DNA from: Derxia lacustris
GTDB taxonomy: Bacteria; Pseudomonadota; Gammaproteobacteria; Burkholderiales; Burkholderiaceae_E
Assembly (NCBI RefSeq): GCF_002105195.1
Contig: NZ_MUHU01000029.1
Coordinates: 1 to 62,699 of the forward strand
Reading direction: 5' to 3'
Length of the DNA stretch: 62,699 nt
Each line of letters opens with the position of its first letter. The first letter of the stretch is position 1. Made by a program: the position numbers and the translations under genes. This document shows, piece after piece, positions 21,089 through 31,288 of the stretch. Under the pieces are notes generated by a model. The model did no database searches. It was not told where the DNA came from and saw only the letters and a list, made by a program, of their open reading frames with translations.

Positions 21089-22608
21089 AGCGCGCGGCGC
21101 CATCGGCCGTGGAGCTGCCGCCGCGCCTGCCCGGCACCGAGCATCGGGCGCGCGGCTGGCGCTTTGGCGCGCTGATGGCCGGCATGGGCGGCGTGAGCCT
21201 GCGCGGCCGGGTCGCGCGCTGGCTGCTGCCGTCGATGCTGCTGCTGCTGCTGGTCAACGGCTGGACCGCCCAGCGCACCGCGCGCGAGACCGTCAACCGC
21301 GCCTACGACCGCAGCCTGCTGTCGTCGGCTCATCTCATCGCCGACCGCAGCTATTCGGTGCATGGCGAGGTGGTGGTCGATCTGCCCTATGCCGCGCTCG
21401 ACATGCTGGGCGACGGCGCCAACGAGCGCGTGTTCTACGGCGTGTACTGGCCCGACGGCGAGGCCATCACCGGCTATGAAGACCTGCCGCGCCCCTCGCC
21501 CTCGACCGCGCCGACCGCCACGCTCGATGGCGACTATCGCGGCGAGCCGGTGCGCGTGGTGACGCTGCGCAAGCGCCTCTACGACCCCGAGCAGCGCAAT
21601 GCCGACAGCGTGCTGGTGGTGGTGGCCGAAACCACCGAGCTGCGCGCCCGCGTCGCGCGCGAGCTGTTCATCGACAGCCTGCGCAGTCAGGCGCTGCTGG
21701 TCGGCGGCGGGCTGATCGTCATCTGGCTCACGCTGACCACCGCATTCCGGCCGCTCACGCGGCTGGGCGATGCGTTTGCCCAGCGCCGCGACGACGATCT
21801 GACGCCGGTCGCGACGCGCGGCATTCCGGCCGAGGTGGCGCCGCTGATCGTGGCGGTCAATCACCACATGGAGCGCATCGAGGCGATGGTGCAGGCGCGC
21901 AAGCGCTTTCTGGCCGATGCGGCGCACCAGCTGCGCACGCCGCTGGCGGTGCTGCGCACCCAGATCGACTACGGCCTGCGCCAGCACGACCCGGCCGAAA
22001 TGCGCAGCGCGCTCGACGGCCTGGGCCACAGCCTGCGCCACACCCAGCGCCTGACCGACCAGCTGCTGGCGCTGTCGCGCGCCGAGGCGGTGAACGGGCT
22101 GGCCAGCGAGCGCGCGCCGCTCGATCTGGTGGCGCTGGCGCGCGAGGTGGCGGCCGAGCTGAGCCCGATCGCGGTCGCGCGCGGCATCGATCTCGGCTTC
22201 GATGCCGAGGCGCTGGCCGGCGCGCCGACCGCCGCGCGCAGCGTGCTCGGCAATGCGGCGCTGCTGCGCGAGATGGCGCTCAATCTGGTCGACAACGCGC
22301 TGCGCTACACGCCGCGCGGCGGCAGCGTGACGGTGGCGGTCGCGCCGGCCGACACGCCCGCCGACACGCCGGCCGCGCTGCTGTTCAGCGTGACCGACAC
22401 CGGCCCCGGCATCGCGCCGGCCGAGCGCGAGCGGGTGTTCCACCGCTTCTATCGCATCCTGCGCGACGGCCAGGGCGACGGCAGCGGACTGGGACTGGCC
22501 ATCGTCCGCGAGATCTGCCGCGCCCACGGCAGCGACGCCGTGCTCGACGCCGGCGACGGCGGGCTGGGCCTGCGCGTCAGCGTGGTCTTTCCGCGCCTCG
22601 ACACGTAA
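21085..22608 (+). CDS. tctE: TctE-like sensor histidine kinase
   Basis: A 507-aa membrane sensor kinase. TM1 about 46-62, a periplasmic sensor region of about 140 residues of the TctE N-terminal type (YDRSLLSSAHLIAD, then VFYGVYWPDGE), TM2 about 203-219, HisKA with phospho-accepting His281 (HQLRTPLAVLRTQ), and HATPase with NALRYTPRGG, DTGPGI and GSGLGLAIV boxes. The start at 21085 overlaps the tctD stop (ATGA). With tctD it probably senses extracellular carboxylates and could drive the porin/ABC or tcu genes nearby; no TctABC transporter lies in the window. Confidence 0.9.
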
Positions 22609-22702
22609 CACCGCGCCGGCGCTTTTGCCGGCCGGCGACAGTTGCCGCTGGCTTCCGCGCGGCGTTACCGTGCCCCCAGCCCCACGCAGCCGGAGCACGC
22701 CC

Positions 22703-23791
22703 ATGAGTCGCAGGCCCATCCAGAGTCGTTCCCCGTCGCGCGCGGCGGCCGCTGCCGTGCTGGCGCCGGTCGGTGCCCAGGCAATCGCGCCGCCGGCCGA
22801 ACCCGCCGAGCCGGCCGCGAGCGCCGTACCGGCCGCGCCCCGGCGCTGGCGCGCGCTGCTGCGGCGGCATGAGCGCTGGGTCTGGGCGGCGGCGCTGCTG
22901 GCGGTGGCCGCGCTGGCCGGCTGGGCCGCCTGGCTGCGGCCGCTGCCGGTCGTGCCCGAGATCGACGAGATCGATCAGGCGCTGCGCGCCTCCATCGGCA
23001 AGAAGCCGCTCGCCTCGGCGCTGGCGGCGGCGCAGGCGGCGATTGCGCCGTCGGTGGTGCGCATCAAGGTCGAGCATGACGAGGCGCCGGCAGCGGCGGC
23101 GCGGCCCCGGTCCGGCGGCGCCGGCGGACCCGGCAGCCGCAGCGAGCCGGCGCCGGCCCGGCGCGCGCCGGCGCTGCCGCCCGGCCATCCCGACATCGGC
23201 CGCAATCCGGCGCGCGCGCCCGACGGCGCCGGCCCGCCGCATGCGCCCGACAGCGGCATCAGCATCGGCAGCGGCGTGGTCGTGACCGAGGACGGCAGCA
23301 TCCTCACCAATCTGCATGTGGTGTCGGGCAAGGGCCGCATCAGCGTGACCTTTGCCGACGGCAGCGAGTCGCCGGCCGACCTGATCGGCGCCGATCCGCG
23401 CATCGATCTGGCGGTGCTGCGCGCGCGCGTGCTGCCCGACGATCTGCATGCCGCCACGCTGCGCTCCAGCCACGACCTGCTGCCCGGGCAGGAGGTGCTG
23501 GCGGTCGGCTTTCCGTTCGGCATCGGGCCGTCCACCTCGGCCGGCGTGGTGTCGGGGCTGGACCGGCGCTTTGGCGCGCCCGGCAGCGATGCGCCGATGA
23601 CCGGACTGATCCAGTTCGATGCCGCCGCCAATCCGGGCAACTCGGGCGGGCCGCTGGTCACGCTCGACGGCAATGTGGTCGGCATCGTCACCGCGATCAT
23701 GAATCCGACCCCGCACGAGACCTTCATCGGCATCGGCTTCGCGGTGCCCATCGAGGCCGCGATGGGCGCGGTGGGCATGTCGCCGTTCTGA
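22703..23791 (+). CDS. Membrane-anchored HtrA-like serine protease without PDZ
   Basis: A 362-aa trypsin-like protease. One TM helix at about 58-77 with an Arg-rich cytoplasmic side predicts a periplasmic catalytic domain. Candidate triad: His205 (LTNLHVV), Asp235 (PRIDLAVL) and Ser314 (NPGNSGGPL), the DegP/HtrA pattern. An Ala/Pro/Arg-rich disordered insert lies at about 127-182. DegP-type proteins have one or two PDZ domains after the protease; here the protein ends about 48 residues after Ser314, so PDZ is absent. It is 84 bp upstream of the MoxR gene on the same strand, probably the same operon. Confidence 0.88.
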   Translation: MSRRPIQSRSPSRAAAAAVLAPVGAQAIAPPAEPAEPAASAVPAAPRRWRALLRRHERWVWAAALLAVAALAGWAAWLRPLPVVPEIDEIDQALRASIGKKPLASALAAAQAAIAPSVVRIKVEHDEAPAAAARPRSGGAGGPGSRSEPAPARRAPALPPGHPDIGRNPARAPDGAGPPHAPDSGISIGSGVVVTEDGSILTNLHVVSGKGRISVTFADGSESPADLIGADPRIDLAVLRARVLPDDLHAATLRSSHDLLPGQEVLAVGFPFGIGPSTSAGVVSGLDRRFGAPGSDAPMTGLIQFDAAANPGNSGGPLVTLDGNVVGIVTAIMNPTPHETFIGIGFAVPIEAAMGAVGMSPF

Positions 23792-23875
23792 GTTGCCGGC
23801 GGGTGCGCGTCGCCCGTTTGCGTAGTCGTTCGCGGCCCGCCGGCCGCCGCTTCATCGTCCCCACGGAGCCTTGCC

Positions 23876-24865
23876 ATGTCCTTCGACCCGACCGCCGCCG
23901 CCGCCCTCGCCGAACGCATCCTCTATGAAGTCAAGCGCGTGGTCGTCGGCCAGGACGCCTTCCTCGAACGCGTGCTGGTGGCGCTGCTGGCGCAAGGCCA
24001 TCTGCTGGTCGAAGGCGTGCCCGGCCTCGCCAAGACGCTCACCGTGCGCACCCTGGCCGCGACGCTGCGCGGCAGCTATCGGCGCATCCAGTTCACGCCC
24101 GACCTGGTGCCGGCCGATCTGGTCGGCACGCGCATCTACAACCAGCGCAGCGGCGAGTTCGGCACCACGCTCGGGCCGGTGTTCGCCAATCTGCTGCTGG
24201 CCGACGAGATCAACCGCGCGCCGGCCAAGGTGCAGAGCGCGCTGCTGGAGGTGATGCAGGAGCGCCAGGTGACGATTGCCGGCGAGTCGCACCCGGTGCC
24301 GCGCCCCTTCGTGGTGATGGCCACGCAGAACCCGATCGAGAGCGAAGGCACCTATGCGCTGCCCGAGGCGCAGGTCGACCGCTTTCTGATGAAGGTGCTG
24401 GTCGACTATCCGCAGCCCGAGGAGGAATTCGTGATCGTCGCGCGCGCCATCGCCGAGCCGGTGCAGGTGCAGGCGGTGGCCAGCATGGAGCAGCTGGCGC
24501 AGTTGCAGCACGCGCGGCGCGAGGTCTATGCCGATCCGGGGCTGATCCAGTATGCGGTGCGGCTGGTCGATGCCACGCGGCGGCCGGCGCGCCACGGGCT
24601 GGCCGAGCTGGCGCCGCTGCTCGACTTTGGCGCCAGCCCGCGCGCCAGCATTGCGCTGGTCGAGTCGGCCCAGGCGCTGGCGCTGCTGCGCGGCCGCGAC
24701 TATGTGCTGGCGCAAGACCTGGCCGAGCTGGCGCCCGACGTGCTGCGGCACCGGCTGGTGCTGAGCTACGAGGCGCTGGCCGACGGCGCCAGCGCCGACC
24801 AGCTCATCGCCGAGGTGCTGGCGCGCGTGCCGGCGCCCGAAGCCGCCGCGCGGGAGGCGCGGTGA
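23876..24865 (+). CDS. MoxR-family AAA+ ATPase
   Basis: A 329-aa AAA+ ATPase of the MoxR family, chaperone-like machines acting with VWA partners on maturation or stress. Walker A VEGVPGLAKT, Walker B LLADEINRAP, sensor VMATQNPIESEGTYALPEAQ and the C-terminal lid are intact. Length matches the family. Its stop overlaps the next start (GTGA), giving the classic MoxR-DUF58-VWA arrangement. Confidence 0.92.
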   Translation: MSFDPTAAAALAERILYEVKRVVVGQDAFLERVLVALLAQGHLLVEGVPGLAKTLTVRTLAATLRGSYRRIQFTPDLVPADLVGTRIYNQRSGEFGTTLGPVFANLLLADEINRAPAKVQSALLEVMQERQVTIAGESHPVPRPFVVMATQNPIESEGTYALPEAQVDRFLMKVLVDYPQPEEEFVIVARAIAEPVQVQAVASMEQLAQLQHARREVYADPGLIQYAVRLVDATRRPARHGLAELAPLLDFGASPRASIALVESAQALALLRGRDYVLAQDLAELAPDVLRHRLVLSYEALADGASADQLIAEVLARVPAPEAAAREAR

Positions 24866-25875
24866 GCACGGCCGCCGCGGCCACCGGCAGCGCAGGCAAC
24901 ACGCCGCCCCCGCCCGCCACCGCCGAGCGCCCCGACGCGCTGCTGCGCCGGCTCGAATGGACCGTGCTGCGCCGGCTCGACGGCCTGCTCCAGGGTGAGC
25001 ACCGCACGCTCTGGCGCGGCCACGGGCTGGAGCTGGCCGATCTGCGCCTGTATCAGCCCGGCGACGATCCGCGCCACATCGACTGGAACCTGACCGCGCG
25101 CCTCGACGAGCCGCATGTGCGGCTGTTTGCCGAGGAGCGCGACGCGACCGCCTGGCTGCTGCTCGACCTGTCGGCCAGCATGGATCGCGCCGCCGCCGGT
25201 CTGGTGCTGGAGCTGGTGGCGCTGCTGGCGCGGGTGCTGGTGCGCCAGGGCTGCCGCGTCGGCGCGCTGCTGTACCGACCGCAGGCCGCCCGCGCGGTCG
25301 AACTGCTGGCGCCCGGCGCCGGCCGGCGTCAGGTGCTGCGCCTGCTCGACCGGCTGCAACGCGCGCCGGCCGGCCGCGCGCCGCATGCCACCGCGCTGGC
25401 CGATCTGCTCGGCGCCGCCGACGCCGTCGCGCGCCGGCGCAGCATCGTCTTCGTGCTGTCCGACTTTCTGAGCGCGCCGGGCTGGCAGGCGCCGCTCGGC
25501 CGGCTGGCGCGGCGCCATGACCTCACCGCGCTGCGCCTCGCCGACGGCATCGAGCCGCTGCTGCCGGGTCTGGGCCAGCTGCGCTTCGAGGATGCCGAGA
25601 CCGGCGAGCTGTTCACCGCCGATACCGACGCGCCCGGCTTTGCCGCGCGGCTGCAGGCGCTGACCGAGGCGCGCGATGCCGAGCTGTGGGCCGCGCTCGC
25701 CGGCGCCGGTGCCGACACGCTCGAATTCACGCCGGCCGACGATCTGCTCGACATCCTGCTGCGCTGCGTCGATCTGCGCCGGCGCCGTCCGCCCGGCGTG
25801 GCGGCGCGGCGCTGGCACAAGCCCGCGCCGCCGGCCGGCCGCGCCCATCCCCCGTCCTCCGGAGCCTCGCGATGA
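24862..25875 (+). CDS. DUF58 family protein
   Basis: A 337-aa protein with the DUF58 signature LYQPGDDPRHIDWNLTAR (about 68-85) followed by a degenerate VWA-like domain (LLLDLSASMD, about 99-108). DUF58 proteins are constant partners of MoxR ATPases. It uses a GTG start overlapping the moxR-type stop, and overlaps the VWA gene by ATGA. The protein lacks the long N-terminal TM pair seen in some DUF58 members, so it is probably cytoplasmic or peripheral. Confidence 0.9.
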   Translation: MSTAAAATGSAGNTPPPPATAERPDALLRRLEWTVLRRLDGLLQGEHRTLWRGHGLELADLRLYQPGDDPRHIDWNLTARLDEPHVRLFAEERDATAWLLLDLSASMDRAAAGLVLELVALLARVLVRQGCRVGALLYRPQAARAVELLAPGAGRRQVLRLLDRLQRAPAGRAPHATALADLLGAADAVARRRSIVFVLSDFLSAPGWQAPLGRLARRHDLTALRLADGIEPLLPGLGQLRFEDAETGELFTADTDAPGFAARLQALTEARDAELWAALAGAGADTLEFTPADDLLDILLRCVDLRRRRPPGVAARRWHKPAPPAGRAHPPSSGASR

Positions 25876-26909
25876 TCGGATTCCTCTGGCCCGAGCTGCT
25901 CTGGGGCCTGCTGCTGCTGGTGCCGGTACTGGCCGGCTATGTGCTGCTGCTGCGCCGGCGCCGGCCGAGCACGCTCAAGGTGGCCCAGCTGGCGCTGATC
26001 CGGCAGGCCGCCGGGCGCCATCCGGCCTGGCGCCGGCATCTGCCGCCGGCACTGCTGTGGCTGGCGCTGGCGCTGCTGCTGCTGGCCGGCGCGCGGCCCA
26101 CGGCACGCATCAAGCTGCCGATGCAGCAGCAGACCATCGTGCTGGCGATGGATGTGTCGGGCAGCATGCGCGCCACCGACGTCAAGCCCGACCGCATCAC
26201 CGCCGCGCAGGAGGCCGCGCGCACCTTCGTGCATCAGCTGCCGCGCGACATCCGGATCGGCGTGGTGTCGTTCGCCGGCACCGCCTCGGTGGTGCAGGCG
26301 CCGACGGTCAGCCGCGACGATGTGCTGGCCGCGATCGACCGCTTCCAGCTGCAACGCGGCACCGCCATCGGCTCGGGGCTGGTGCTGTCGCTGGCGACGC
26401 TGTTTCCGGAGGCCGGCATCGATCTGGACGAGGCCACCGGCCGCAGCGCCGACCGGGCCCGGCGCAAGCCCGATGCCAAGCAGCCGCCGCCGTTCACGCC
26501 GGTGCCGCCCGGCTCCTACAACTCGGCCGCCGTGGTGCTGCTGACCGACGGCCAGACCACCACCGGCGTCGATCCGGTCGCCGCGACCAAGATGGCCGCC
26601 GAGCGCGGCATCAAGGTCTACACGGTCGGCGTCGGCACGCGCGACGGCGGCACGGTGGAGTTCGACGGCTGGAGCCTGCGCGCCCGGCTCGACGAGGACT
26701 CGCTGCGCCGCATCGCCGAGGCCACGCATGCCAGCTACTTCTACGCCGGCAGCGCCGAGGACTTGCGCCAGGTGTATGCCGGCCTGTCGAGCCGCATCGC
26801 CTTCGAGGTGAAGGAGACCGAGGTGACCGCGCTGCTGGCGCTGGCCGGCGGGCTGCTGGCGCTGCTGGCCGGCGGGCTCAGCCTGTGGTGGTTCGGCCGC
26901 GTGGTCTGA
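25872..26909 (+). CDS. VWA-domain membrane protein (BatA-like)
   Basis: A 345-aa protein with two N-terminal membrane helices (about 8-27 and 57-76), a von Willebrand A domain with a complete MIDAS start MDVSGSM (about 95-101) and later LLTDGQTTTG, and a C-terminal helix (about 317-340). This is the BatA-type layout. In larger Bat operons BatB and TPR proteins follow; here the operon ends, converging with a small minus-strand gene 12 bp away. Confidence 0.9.
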   Translation: MIGFLWPELLWGLLLLVPVLAGYVLLLRRRRPSTLKVAQLALIRQAAGRHPAWRRHLPPALLWLALALLLLAGARPTARIKLPMQQQTIVLAMDVSGSMRATDVKPDRITAAQEAARTFVHQLPRDIRIGVVSFAGTASVVQAPTVSRDDVLAAIDRFQLQRGTAIGSGLVLSLATLFPEAGIDLDEATGRSADRARRKPDAKQPPPFTPVPPGSYNSAAVVLLTDGQTTTGVDPVAATKMAAERGIKVYTVGVGTRDGGTVEFDGWSLRARLDEDSLRRIAEATHASYFYAGSAEDLRQVYAGLSSRIAFEVKETEVTALLALAGGLLALLAGGLSLWWFGRVV

Positions 26910-26921
26910 GCCGGACCGGCC

Positions 26922-27122
26922 TCAGCTGGCGCTGGCGGCGCCCGACAGGTACTTGGCGCGCACTTCGTCCTGGGTCAGGCCGACGCAGGCGTCGTTGATG
27001 TCGTCGGCGAATTCCTGCGCCGCGAGCTGGTCGTTGCCCTTGTTGGCGAAGTCTTCGCCGAGCAGCGTGATGACCCAGCCCTTGGCGGTGAAGCGCAGCT
27101 TTGCGTATTGACGTTTGATCAT
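26922..27122 (-). CDS. Small protein of unknown function, 66 aa
   Basis: A 66-aa soluble, mixed-charge protein beginning [11 protein letters not shown]. No signal, TM helix or cysteine is present and I recognise no family. The ATG has AAAGG about 9 nt upstream and the reading frame is protein-like, so it is probably real. It lies between the VWA gene (convergent) and the hybrid kinase (divergent). Confidence 0.6.
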   Translation of the reverse strand: MIKRQYAKLRFTAKGWVITLLGEDFANKGNDQLAAQEFADDINDACVGLTQDEVRAKYLSGAASAS

Positions 27123-27343
27123 GGGTCGCGCCTTTCAGTGCGGAAATGGTCTGGCGGGAAGGCGCGGCGCTGTCGCGTTTGAAGGGCTTGGCACGCGCCG
27201 CGCGGTGGCGCAGCCGGCCGAGCAAGGATCAGTCCCGAGAGGCGCGGGCCGCGCCCCGGGGCAGAATCGGTACCCGGTCGAAACAACAGCTAGTCAGCCG
27301 GTGGCGGACCCGAGGGCGCGCCGCCGTCGTGTCGGGAGCCAAG

Positions 27344-30300
27344 GTGCCGCAGTGGGTCTGGTTGATGGTCACGGTCGCGCTGGCCTGCGCCCTGGTCCTG
27401 TCGCGCCATCGAGCCCGGCGTGCCGCCGTGCAGGCCGCCGTCCACGATGCGGCGCGGGTCGCGGACATCGAGGCGCGCAAATGGCTGGAGCATGAGCGGC
27501 TGCTGTTCGCCGACGCCTTCCGCCAGGCGTCGCAGCCGCTGGCGCTCACCGACCGGCAGTTCCGTCTCGTGTTCGCCAATCCCGCCTTCTGCCGGCTGAT
27601 GGGCTATGCCGAGGTCGAGCTGATCGGCCTGCCTGTCGACGACCTGATCCCCGACACCGAGGCCGCGCGCGAGCAGTTCGCCGAGGCCCGGCGCCAGCTG
27701 GCCGAGCACGGCAGCTATGTGGGCCAGGGCCATCGGCGCGCGCGCGACGGCAGCGCGATTCCGGTGGCGATCAGCTCGGGCGTGCTGCGCGATGCCGGCG
27801 GCGAACCGGCCGGCTGGGTCAGCAGCTATGTCGACCTGCGACCGATCCGCGCGCAGGACGCGCTGATGCGCAAGCTGGCGCTGGCGGTCGAGCAGAGCCC
27901 GATCGAGGTCTACATCTTCAGCCTCGACTTCGGCATCGAGTTCGCCAACCACACCGCCGCGCGCAACACCGGCTACAGCCGCGACGAGCTGCTGGCCATG
28001 ACCGCGTTCCAGCTGCACAGCCCCGATCTGCCGCCCGAGCTGCATGCCGAGGTGGCGGCGCGGCTGAGCCAGCGCCAGCCCTGGAGCGGCGGGCTGGAAA
28101 TCTGCCGCAAGGACGCGAGCCGCTATCGGCTCGCGGTCACGCTGCTGCCGCTGGTCGAGCCCGACGGGCAGGTCACGCATCTGGTCTGTCTGGGCGAGGA
28201 CATCACCGAGCGGCTGCGCGCCGAGGCCGAGGTGGCGCGCTACCGCGACCGGCTGGAGGCGCTGGTGACCGAGCGCGCCGGCCAGCTCGCCGCCGCCAAT
28301 GCCGCGCTCGAAGCCTCGATGCGGCTCGGCCAGTCGATCACCGACGCCATCCCCGGCAACGTGGGCTACTGGGATACCGGGCTGCGCTGCCGCTTCGTCA
28401 ACCGGGGCGCGCTGACGCTGTTCGGCGTGGAGCATGAGCAGGCGCTGGGCAGCGACATGCGCACGCTGCTCGGCCCGGCCATGTACGAGGAAGTGCGGCC
28501 GCAGATGGAATGCGCGCTGCGCGGCGAGCGGCGCGAGTTCGAGCGCAACGGCATCGACCGCGACGGCAGCGCCTATGTGCATCAGGTGCATTGCGTGCCG
28601 CATCGCGGCGCCGACGGCGCGGTGCGCGGCGTGGCGGTGCTGGCGCTCGACGTGACCGCCATGAAGCGCACCCAGGCCCAGCTCGAAGCCGCCAATGCCG
28701 AGCTGCGCAGCGCGCGCGAGCAGGCCGAGGCCGCCACCCGCGCCAAGAGCGCCTTCCTGGCCAACATGAGCCATGAGATCCGCACGCCGATGAACGCCAT
28801 CCTCGGCCTCACCCACCTGATGGCGCGCGACACCCGCGATGCGCTCCAGCGCGAGCGGCTCGCCAATGTGGACGTGGCGGCGCGCCATCTGCTGCAAGTC
28901 ATCAACGACATCCTCGACCTGTCCAAGATCGAGGCCGGCAAGATGGTGCTGGAGGAAGCCGAGTTCTCGCTCGACGCGCTGCTGTCGAGCAGCTTCGAGC
29001 TGGTCGGCCAGCGCGCGCGCGAGAAGGGCATCGAGCTGGTGCTCGACACCGATCATCTGCCCGACCGGCTGCGCGGCGATGCCACCCGGCTGCGCCAGGC
29101 GCTGGTCAATCTGCTGGCCAACGCGGTCAAGTTCACCGAGCGCGGCTGGGTGCGGCTGCGCGGCGAGCTGCTGCGCGAGGACGGCCGGCGGCTGCAAGTG
29201 CGCTTCGAGGTGCAGGACACCGGCGAAGGCATCGCGCCGCAGGCGCTGCCGCTGCTGTTCAGCGCCTTCGAGCAGGCCGACAGCTCGACCACCCGGCGCC
29301 ATGGCGGCACCGGCCTGGGCCTCGCGCTCACGCGCCATCTGGTGCATCTGATGCACGGCGAGATCGGCGTCGACAGCGCGCCCGGCATCGGCAGCCGGTT
29401 CTGGTTCACCGCCTGGCTGGCGCGCGGCGCCGAGGCCGGCGAGCGCGCCGCGCCGCTCGATGTGCACGGCCTGCGCGCGCTGGTGGTCGACGACCTGCCC
29501 GAAGCGCTCTCCAGCCTCACCGACCGGCTCGCGCAGCTGGGCCTCGACGTGGACACCGCGCCCGGCGGCCATGAAGCCATCGCGCAGGTGCAGCAGGCGA
29601 TGCGCGCCGGCCAGCCCTACGACCTCATGCTCATCGACTGGCGCATGGCGCCGCTCGACGGCGTCGACACCCTGCGCGAGCTGCGCGCGCGGCTCCAGGG
29701 CGGCATGCCGCCGAGCATTTTGGTGTCGGCCTTCGACGAGCCGGCGATGTGGCAGCAGGCGCGCGGCGCGGCCTTCGACGCGGTGCTGGTCAAGCCGATC
29801 ACGCCGTCGGCGCTGCATGACGGCCTGATGCGCGTGCTGCGCCGCGAGGGCCGGCTGCCGGCGCTGGCAGCCGGCGAGCCGGGCCGCGCCGAGGCCTTGC
29901 TGTGCCGCCAGCACGCCGGCCAGCGCGTGCTGCTGGTCGAGGACAACCCGATCAACCAGGAGGTCGCCGACGAGTTGCTGCGGCTGGCCGGTCTGGTGGT
30001 GGACGTGGCCGAGGACGGCGCGCGTGCCGTCGAGCTGGCCTGCACCCGGCCCTATGACGCGGTGCTGATGGACATGCAGATGCCGGTCATGGACGGGCTG
30101 GAGGCGGCGCGCGCCATCCGAACCCGGCTCGGTGCCAGCCTGCCGATCATCGCGATGACCGCCAATGCGTTTGGCGAGGACCGCGCCGCCTGTCTGGCCG
30201 CCGGCATGAACGACCACATCGGCAAGCCGGTCGATCCCGAGCGGCTCTACGGCACCTTGCTGCGCTGGCTGCCGATGCCGGCCCGCGGCGCGGACGGCGG

Positions 30301-30697
30301 CGCGCCGGGCGCGGCGGCGACCATCGCCGGGCCGCCGCTCGGCGAGCGGCTGGCCGGCGTGGCCGGGCTGGATTTGGCTGCCGCGCTGCGTGCGGTGAAC
30401 GGCCAGTGGCCGTTGCTGGAGCGGGTGCTGGGCAAGTTCGCCGCCAGCTACGCCAGCGGCGCGCCCGAGCTGCTGCGCGCGGTGGCCGACGACCAGACCG
30501 AGGAAACCCGGCGCCTGTGCCATTCGCTGCGCGGCGCCTGCGCCACCGTGGGCGCGGTCGGGCTGGTGGTGCAGATCGAAGCCATGGAGCTGGACCCGGC
30601 CGCGACCGATGTCGACCGCCGGCTGGCCCGCGCCGCTGAACTGAATGCCGCGCTGACCGGACTGGTGCAGGCGCTTCAGGCGGCACTGCGCGGCTGA
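27344..30697 (+). CDS. Hybrid sensor histidine kinase, PAS x3 - HK - REC x2 - HPt
   Basis: A very large phosphorelay sensor of about 1117 aa. One TM helix at about 3-20 and no periplasmic domain; then three PAS-like domains (about 56-170, 174-294, 329-444), HisKA with His477 ([14 protein letters not shown]), HATPase ([16 protein letters not shown]), receiver 1 with Asp765 ([10 protein letters not shown]), receiver 2 with Asp910 ([12 protein letters not shown]) and a C-terminal HPt domain with His1060 ([13 protein letters not shown]). All phospho-sites are present. The GTG start at 27344 was chosen for GGGAG 5 nt upstream; GTG 27329 is the alternative. The frame is open 66 codons further upstream but reads as Arg-rich noise. 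No cognate output regulator is adjacent. Confidence 0.88.
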   Translation: MPQWVWLMVTVALACALVLSRHRARRAAVQAAVHDAARVADIEARKWLEHERLLFADAFRQASQPLALTDRQFRLVFANPAFCRLMGYAEVELIGLPVDDLIPDTEAAREQFAEARRQLAEHGSYVGQGHRRARDGSAIPVAISSGVLRDAGGEPAGWVSSYVDLRPIRAQDALMRKLALAVEQSPIEVYIFSLDFGIEFANHTAARNTGYSRDELLAMTAFQLHSPDLPPELHAEVAARLSQRQPWSGGLEICRKDASRYRLAVTLLPLVEPDGQVTHLVCLGEDITERLRAEAEVARYRDRLEALVTERAGQLAAANAALEASMRLGQSITDAIPGNVGYWDTGLRCRFVNRGALTLFGVEHEQALGSDMRTLLGPAMYEEVRPQMECALRGERREFERNGIDRDGSAYVHQVHCVPHRGADGAVRGVAVLALDVTAMKRTQAQLEAANAELRSAREQAEAATRAKSAFLANMSHEIRTPMNAILGLTHLMARDTRDALQRERLANVDVAARHLLQVINDILDLSKIEAGKMVLEEAEFSLDALLSSSFELVGQRAREKGIELVLDTDHLPDRLRGDATRLRQALVNLLANAVKFTERGWVRLRGELLREDGRRLQVRFEVQDTGEGIAPQALPLLFSAFEQADSSTTRRHGGTGLGLALTRHLVHLMHGEIGVDSAPGIGSRFWFTAWLARGAEAGERAAPLDVHGLRALVVDDLPEALSSLTDRLAQLGLDVDTAPGGHEAIAQVQQAMRAGQPYDLMLIDWRMAPLDGVDTLRELRARLQGGMPPSILVSAFDEPAMWQQARGAAFDAVLVKPITPSALHDGLMRVLRREGRLPALAAGEPGRAEALLCRQHAGQRVLLVEDNPINQEVADELLRLAGLVVDVAEDGARAVELACTRPYDAVLMDMQMPVMDGLEAARAIRTRLGASLPIIAMTANAFGEDRAACLAAGMNDHIGKPVDPERLYGTLLRWLPMPARGADGGAPGAAATIAGPPLGERLAGVAGLDLAAALRAVNGQWPLLERVLGKFAASYASGAPELLRAVADDQTEETRRLCHSLRGACATVGAVGLVVQIEAMELDPAATDVDRRLARAAELNAALTGLVQALQAALRG

Positions 30698-30712
30698 TTC
30701 AGCCGGCGGCGT

Positions 30713-31045
30713 TCATGGAAATTCCTGGTAGACCACGCTGCGGAAGGTGCTGACCTGCTCCTTCAGGCTGTCGATCAGACCAAAGCTGCGCACCGGATCG
30801 GCCTCGGCCAGCGGCGCGGCCGGCGCGCCATCCACCACTTCGAGCAGCCCGGTCGTCACCAGCCGATGCAGCGCAGCGTGATCCTCGGCGCCGATCAGCC
30901 CGAACAGCTCGGCCGCGCGGCGCTGGCCATCGGCGACCACTAGCAGCGTGCGTTCGCGCCGCGACAGCCCCTCGCCACGCCGGCCGATCTCGGCCCGGCC
31001 CAGCTCGGTCTTGCGCAGCACTGCCGTACCGATTGCCATGTCCAT
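30713..31045 (-). CDS. Unknown 110-aa protein with winged-helix-like segment
   Basis: A 110-aa soluble protein. The middle (GLSRRERTLLVVADGQRRAA through LVTTGLLEVVDG) has the helix-helix-turn-helix-strand rhythm of a small winged helix of the type found in bacterial two-state regulators, but there is no firm family match. The ATG at 31045 follows GGGAG at 7 nt. It converges with the hybrid kinase gene (15 bp gap), so a functional link to the kinase is possible but unproven. Confidence 0.62.
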   Translation of the reverse strand: MDMAIGTAVLRKTELGRAEIGRRGEGLSRRERTLLVVADGQRRAAELFGLIGAEDHAALHRLVTTGLLEVVDGAPAAPLAEADPVRSFGLIDSLKEQVSTFRSVVYQEFP

Positions 31046-31239
31046 GTCGATGCTCCCTGTTCACTGTGAGGAAAAAGTCCGCGAATGCTAGGCAGGGCGG
31101 CGCGCCGCTTCAGTGCCGGAATTGGCGCCGGGGCGGCTGGCTAGGGGCAAACCTTAGGTCGGCAGCGCGCGTTTTCGGAGGAGAGGAAGGCGCCGCAACG
31201 GATCGGAATTCATTTGGTTGCGATTAAAAAACTTCATTT

Positions 31240-31253
31240 AGTACAAATGTACT
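31240..31253. promoter_or_regulatory. Inverted repeat AGTACA-AA-TGTACT upstream of ATPase gene
   Basis: A perfect 6-bp inverted repeat in an AT-rich stretch, 35 bp upstream of the ATPase start. It is a candidate operator or promoter element; the surrounding 31210-31270 is the first clearly AT-rich sequence of the window. No known binding protein is matched. Confidence 0.4.
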
Positions 31254-31288
31254 GATACTAATATCGAGTCACAGTCTGAAAATGCCGA

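Noticed and set aside
27290..30523. Minus-strand frame of 1077 codons opposite the hybrid kinase
   Set aside because: The plus frame has intact HK, receiver and HPt motifs; the minus frame is His/Gln/Arg/Ala-rich noise.
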